A program made the translations under genes and the position numbers. Below the pieces are notes generated by a model. That model was not told the DNA's origin and searched no databases. It worked only from the letters and a program-made list of their open reading frames with translations. From SAR202 cluster bacterium (GTDB lineage: Bacteria; Chloroflexota; Dehalococcoidia; Lucifugimonadales; UBA826), in the NCBI GenBank assembly GCA_008373095.1, contig RQOP01000089.1, forward strand, positions 1-47,236: DNA of 47,236 nt. The letters run 5' to 3'. Below, piece by piece: positions 42,939 through 47,236 of this stretch. Every line of letters begins with the position of its first letter. Positions within the stretch are counted from its first letter, which is position 1.

Positions 42939-45900
42939 ATTCGTTTAATTTAGTTTTTAGACGTTCGTTAGGTGATTTTCGTCTAATACTGGCGATATTA
43001 TCAGGCATGATCGTAGCTACTACTCTGATTTCCTCCGCTCCTATCTACATGGACTCGATGGACCAACAAGGCATAAGGAAAAAAATAGATAAAGTTGTTC
43101 AAAACAGGTCCGAAAACTATTTAGCCTTAGATATGTCCATTCCTTCGCTTGTATTGAGTGAAGAAACCATCTCTAACTCAGACATATTGATCAGAGAAAC
43201 TATCAATTCATATTGGGATGAAGCAACCCTGAATTTGAATCGGTATATCAAAACTAATGAGTTTAGTTTTTATAAGTCATTGAAGGAGACGTCAGGGGAC
43301 CCAAAAGCTGATTTTGTTAGTTCGCAAGTTGGATATTTCCAAAGCTTTCAAACAATGGACCGGCAAATCACCTACATCACTGGGTTACCTCCATCTTCAG
43401 ATTTTCAATTTCATCCCGACGGACCTTTACTTGAGGTTTCAATATCCACAGGCCTTTCAGAAGCACTTTCTATAGGGCAAGGAGATGTTTTCGTTGGGAC
43501 ACCTTTCCCTGATTCTAGAGTCAAATTAGGAGTAAGGGTGAGTGGGGTATTTGAGGCTAATGATTATACGGACCCTATATGGGGGGATGAAATAGAGAAA
43601 TTCTTAATGCCTCTAATCCCCACAAACGATGAATCGGAAAATTCATACAGAAGGAGTAAAGAGCAGGAATATTATTTAGCTTTTTTCATATCTGAAAAAA
43701 TTATGATGAATTCTGTGCCTCATGCTTATCCGGGTTCAATGGCAGAGGTGAACTGGAATCAGCAAATAGATCACCTAGTACTTAGGGATTGGACTAGGGA
43801 TGAAATTACGGAGTCACTTGATGGTTTAGACGGATTTCTTACTAAGAAATTGAATGGATTTCAACTAAGGTCAGGTATTTTAATAATGTTGAAAGAGTAT
43901 AAGACGCAAAGTCTTTTCTCTAGTGTACCTATCCTATTACTTTTGACTGTTACGGGTTCTGCGCTTTTATATTTTGTATTCATGATCAGTTCATATCTGG
44001 TACCGGCCAGGGAATCGGACATTTCTTTGGTAAAAACGAGAGGTGCCTCGACATGGACCGTATTAAGGCAATATGGTCTGGAAGGTTGCACCCTTTCTTT
44101 ATGTGCAATTCTATTCTCACCATTTTTTGCCTTCTTTTTAGTGTATGTTGTGGGTCTACTGCCGTATTTTCAAGGAGCAACAGATGGTAATCCTTTACCA
44201 GTCACTTTCTCTATAAAGCCTTTTGTGTTCTCATCCACTTTCGGGGTATTGTGCCTAATTGCTTTTTTAATACCTCCAATCTTGAGAACATCGAGAGGGG
44301 TAATTGGGAGAAGACGAAAGGCAGGAAGGCCTGAATCCGTAACATTTATCCAGAAGTATTTTCTTGATATAGCTTTTTTGGTGATTTGTGGCCTACTACT
44401 CTATGAAATTAAATCCAGAGGACAAATATCTTCCGGAGGACTTGGAGACGGTACTGGGATAAATGAAGCCTTGTTTTTTACACCGGTTTTACTTTTTTTC
44501 TCGGTCAGTATTTTGTCTTTTAGGGTATTCCCTATCTTAGTTAGATTTATCACGGGAGAGTCACCAGGGTTAGTGTTGTTAATAGGTTTTTCAGCGGTGA
44601 TTTTAGTTTTTTACCATATTGGGATCATGATATTTTCCGACTTAGATACATCAATACTGATGTTTAAATTCATTGCTTTGGTATTTTTGGTCGTTGGATT
44701 ACTGTCGTTTTTGAAAACCAAAAGTAAATATGGTGATTCATTATCTGTTGGACTTTTTATCCTAATGTTGGTTGTCTGGGGCTTATATGTTGCTACCAAG
44801 GAAGGAGGACTACTCACCTTGCTTACAACATGGGTTCTGTTGCTACTAAGTGCGTTGGCAGCACTTTTCTTATTATTAAATCGCCTTAGAAAGTTTTTCC
44901 CACCATGGGTATCTTTGGTTCTCTGGAATATGTCGCGTAATCCTTTGCAGTACACCTGGATGGTCGTCTTATTGGTTCTATCATCTGGAGTATTGGTATT
45001 GGCTGTTACGCTCGGTTCAACTCTGGAAAAAACCTATCGAGAAAGAGTCTTCTACCACGTCGGGTCAGATGCAAAGATATCGATGTCTTCTGGAGGGTAC
45101 GGATTGCAGCATTCATCCGTATCAGAATCATCTGACTTTTTTGAGGACCTGCCTGGAGTGAAAAATTCTTCGAAAGCAAAAAGAGGTGTGGGGCATTTGG
45201 GGGAAGGTATGGGATCTTTTGCGTTTAATTATTTAGCGATGGAAGCTGGCAATTTTGATCTATGGAGTAGAGAGGATTTTTCTCGGGAACCTATGGAAAG
45301 CCTAATGTCAGAAATTTCACATGAAATTCTGATACCAGCTTTGAAAATTCCTGAAGGGTCTACGGAAATCGGCCTTAATGTTAAACCAAATTCAAAATTT
45401 CCATTAATTTCGTTATGGCTCATTTTAAGAGATGCTGACAACAAATATAAAATCGTTACGTTGGGTAAACCCGAACCATATAAATGGTCCAAAAGAAAGG
45501 TTCCAATTCCTGATTCTTTAAATCAACCTATTCAGTTGGTCTCTATCCAATTAAGTGAACCAGGATTAGGTGCATCTGGAACCCCAGGAAACATTTTTTT
45601 TGATGATCTTTTCGTCACAATGTCAGGAAAAGAGGTTCTAGTAGAGAATTTTGAGACCTATTCCAATTGGTCCGTTATACCTACTGCTATTGGTTCAAGT
45701 GATTCAATTTCTCTAACAGAAGGAGCTTCAGTTTCAGGTCGACACGGATTTTCATATGACTTTGGCAAAGAGATGAACAATGGGATTAGAGGATTATATT
45801 GGGCTGAATACGGGTCTTATTTGCCAGTGCTGGTAAGTCGATCGTTCATAAAGGACAGTGGATTTACGGTTGATGACTATTTGTTGATGAACATTTCACA

Positions 45901-46603
45901 GGCCTTAGTAACAGGGAAAATAGTAGGAGAAGTGGATTTTTATTCCACTCTCGACCCAAATTTGGGAGCCTTCCTTATTTCAAATTTGGATGCTTTGATT
46001 TATTTCTCTTCCTTAATAGATATACATAAGAGAGATAGCGTGAATGAGGTTTTTATAAATTTTCACGATTCCGAGGAGAATACGATCCTTAATATAGAAG
46101 ACAAAATTGGCACCGGATCAGAAATACAGACGACGAAAACATTGCTAGAAGATTTAGACAATGATCCGATAGTTTCTACTGGATGGAGACTGATGACTAT
46201 GGTGTCAATCTTAGTATCAATTTATATAGCAGTCATTGGATATTTCATTCATATGGTTTTTCTATCTAATCAGGTTAAATCAAGAATGGGTACTTTAAGG
46301 TCAATGGGAATCACGTTAGCCCAGAGTTTTAAAATGATTTTCGTTGAACAAGTTTTCTTGATTTTTATTGGGATCGGATTAGGAAGTTGTACTGGAATCC
46401 TGATGACCCGATTAATGGTTTCGGAAGTAATGACAACTGATACTGGAAGGCCGGTGATTCCCCCACCAATCACCTCAATTGACTTTGCTCCTTTGATTAT
46501 CAGCTCTGTGGTTTTCTTTATCTTGTTTACCCTTATGGTGATATGGATTAGTTTTCATTTTTTTAAAATCAATCTTGGAACTCTGTCCAGGTTGGAAGAA
46601 TAG
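42926..46603 (+). CDS. Large FtsX-type ABC transporter permease
   Basis: This 1225-residue membrane protein has an N-terminal helix (about 17-38), a long extracellular domain, a cluster of about ten helices (330-700), a second large extracellular domain and a C-terminal FtsX helix group (about 1090-1215, with MGTLRSMGITLAQSFKMI). The second outer domain contains a jelly-roll-like segment (NIFFDDLFVTMSGKEVLVEN) like carbohydrate-binding modules. FtsX/MacB permeases act with an ATPase to move or remodel envelope lipids and proteins; no ATPase is in the window. The start is a TTG inside the kelch gene. The next permease starts three bases after its stop. Confidence 0.88.
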   Translation: MASLNSFNLVFRRSLGDFRLILAILSGMIVATTLISSAPIYMDSMDQQGIRKKIDKVVQNRSENYLALDMSIPSLVLSEETISNSDILIRETINSYWDEATLNLNRYIKTNEFSFYKSLKETSGDPKADFVSSQVGYFQSFQTMDRQITYITGLPPSSDFQFHPDGPLLEVSISTGLSEALSIGQGDVFVGTPFPDSRVKLGVRVSGVFEANDYTDPIWGDEIEKFLMPLIPTNDESENSYRRSKEQEYYLAFFISEKIMMNSVPHAYPGSMAEVNWNQQIDHLVLRDWTRDEITESLDGLDGFLTKKLNGFQLRSGILIMLKEYKTQSLFSSVPILLLLTVTGSALLYFVFMISSYLVPARESDISLVKTRGASTWTVLRQYGLEGCTLSLCAILFSPFFAFFLVYVVGLLPYFQGATDGNPLPVTFSIKPFVFSSTFGVLCLIAFLIPPILRTSRGVIGRRRKAGRPESVTFIQKYFLDIAFLVICGLLLYEIKSRGQISSGGLGDGTGINEALFFTPVLLFFSVSILSFRVFPILVRFITGESPGLVLLIGFSAVILVFYHIGIMIFSDLDTSILMFKFIALVFLVVGLLSFLKTKSKYGDSLSVGLFILMLVVWGLYVATKEGGLLTLLTTWVLLLLSALAALFLLLNRLRKFFPPWVSLVLWNMSRNPLQYTWMVVLLVLSSGVLVLAVTLGSTLEKTYRERVFYHVGSDAKISMSSGGYGLQHSSVSESSDFFEDLPGVKNSSKAKRGVGHLGEGMGSFAFNYLAMEAGNFDLWSREDFSREPMESLMSEISHEILIPALKIPEGSTEIGLNVKPNSKFPLISLWLILRDADNKYKIVTLGKPEPYKWSKRKVPIPDSLNQPIQLVSIQLSEPGLGASGTPGNIFFDDLFVTMSGKEVLVENFETYSNWSVIPTAIGSSDSISLTEGASVSGRHGFSYDFGKEMNNGIRGLYWAEYGSYLPVLVSRSFIKDSGFTVDDYLLMNISQALVTGKIVGEVDFYSTLDPNLGAFLISNLDALIYFSSLIDIHKRDSVNEVFINFHDSEENTILNIEDKIGTGSEIQTTKTLLEDLDNDPIVSTGWRLMTMVSILVSIYIAVIGYFIHMVFLSNQVKSRMGTLRSMGITLAQSFKMIFVEQVFLIFIGIGLGSCTGILMTRLMVSEVMTTDTGRPVIPPPITSIDFAPLIISSVVFFILFTLMVIWISFHFFKINLGTLSRLEE

Positions 46604-46606
46604 GAA

Positions 46607-47236
46607 ATGTATATACAACGATTTGAAACAATTTTCAGAGTTTGGCCTCTAATTCTTAAGAGACTGATAGTGAATTGGAGAACCTTGTCGACTGTGGTAG
46701 TTGGAGTTGTGTTGGCTTGTTCAATAATGTCAGGAACGGTGATTTTCTTTGATTCCCTTAAAGAGATCGCTCTCGACGACTCTCTGAAATCTTTGAATGA
46801 CGAAGATACTAATATATTAATTCAGGCTGAAAAAGGTCCTACCAATTATCTCGAAGCCTCAAATTTAGATAAGAGAGTTCACTCTTTTTCTGAGGGACTT
46901 TTCGGTGCCCACATTCGTGATGTTTTGCATGGGGCAAGAACTTCGACATTCTTTTTTAGTCGTCCTGGTCAGGAATTGGATGCAGGTAAAGATAATTCAC
47001 GTACCTATTTTGCCTATCTCCCAAAATTGGACTCTCAAGTGACAATTGTCGATGGCGTTTATCCTGGAGAATTAGAGCAAAAGTTAGGAACTAATCGAGC
47101 TTCAGTCATTCAGGTGCTGATAGATGCTAAACATGCTTCGTTGTTTGACCTTAGGGTGGGCGACCGTATATCTGCAGTTCCATATTGGAATGACTCAGTG
47201 GATCACATTACAGTGAATATCGCAGGAGTTTTTGAA
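46607..47236 (+). CDS. Second FtsX-type ABC permease, N-terminal part, cut by the window edge
   Basis: An ATG at 46607, two codons after the upstream TAG, opens a frame with no stop to the end of the window (210 residues). It begins MYIQRFETIFRVWPLILKRL, with a first transmembrane helix at about residues 30-50 (VVVGVVLACSIMSGTVIFF) followed by a soluble domain containing YLPKLDSQVTIVDGVYPGEL and DLRVGDRISAV, like the extracellular domain of FtsX/MacB permeases. It probably pairs with the upstream permease, the ATPase lying beyond the edge. Confidence 0.85.
   Translation, partial: MYIQRFETIFRVWPLILKRLIVNWRTLSTVVVGVVLACSIMSGTVIFFDSLKEIALDDSLKSLNDEDTNILIQAEKGPTNYLEASNLDKRVHSFSEGLFGAHIRDVLHGARTSTFFFSRPGQELDAGKDNSRTYFAYLPKLDSQVTIVDGVYPGELEQKLGTNRASVIQVLIDAKHASLFDLRVGDRISAVPYWNDSVDHITVNIAGVFE

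Noticed and set aside
1-47236. CRISPR array, tRNA, rRNA, insertion sequence or prophage
   Set aside because: No direct repeat array, cloverleaf-like segment, transposase or phage gene was seen in either strand.

Overview
The window is about 47 kb of bacterial DNA with no rRNA, tRNA, phage, insertion sequence or CRISPR array that I could recognise. Base composition is AT-leaning, genes are dense on both strands, and TTG/GTG starts are common. The gene content fits a marine SAR202-like Chloroflexota: flavin oxidoreductases, enolase-superfamily dehydratases, many MFS transporters, a DUF6295 protein, and an ImuB carrying a DUF6504-like tail beside DnaE2. The taxon is an inference from gene content, not from a marker gene.

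Layout. 0-2.5 kb: the start of a leftward gene at the edge, a peroxiredoxin with a clear promoter and terminator, then a membrane-anchored thioredoxin-like gene whose first redox cysteine codon is an in-frame TGA followed by a bacterial SECIS-like hairpin (a candidate selenoprotein), and an MFS transporter. 2.7-4.7 kb: a D-2-hydroxyacid dehydrogenase and a lipoprotein. 4.65-10.85 kb: an eight-gene leftward run (hydroxyacid dehydrogenase, HpcH/HpaI aldolase, KDG-type kinase, dimeric barrel protein, cupin, SMP-30 lactonase, D-aminoacylase-like amidohydrolase, DUF1330), which looks like a catabolic operon for a sugar acid or related lactone/keto acid. 10.9-16.6 kb: amidohydrolase plus MFS, LmbE deacetylase plus a PD-(D/E)XK nuclease with four cysteines, an aldo/keto reductase, and another MFS. 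16.6-22.4 kb: a long inverted repeat, type II glutamine synthetase, SDR, ferrochelatase, DUF454, DUF6295, dienelactone hydrolase and a second HpcH/HpaI aldolase. 22.5-34.97 kb: a small membrane protein, MFS plus amidase, an iodotyrosine-deiodinase-like nitroreductase, an enolase-superfamily enzyme, two more MFS, a luciferase-like monooxygenase, a coupled EamA / enolase-superfamily / GNAT operon, and an NHL beta-propeller.

35.0-39.8 kb: a two-gene translesion cassette (catalytically degenerate ImuB plus DnaE2) in visibly AT-richer DNA, preceded by a near-consensus promoter with a GAAC-N4-GTTC LexA-type palindrome in its spacer. 39.8-47.2 kb: an unknown protein, a 14-repeat kelch lipoprotein translationally coupled to a giant FtsX-type ABC permease, and the start of a second such permease running off the right edge.

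The most notable items are the UxxC thioredoxin-like candidate selenoprotein, the SOS-type promoter on the imuB-dnaE2 cassette, the halotyrosine dehalogenase with its complete Glu-Tyr-Lys substrate triad, and the eight-gene catabolic operon. No gene-free stretch exceeds 300 bases; the longest (16643-16909) holds the inverted repeat.
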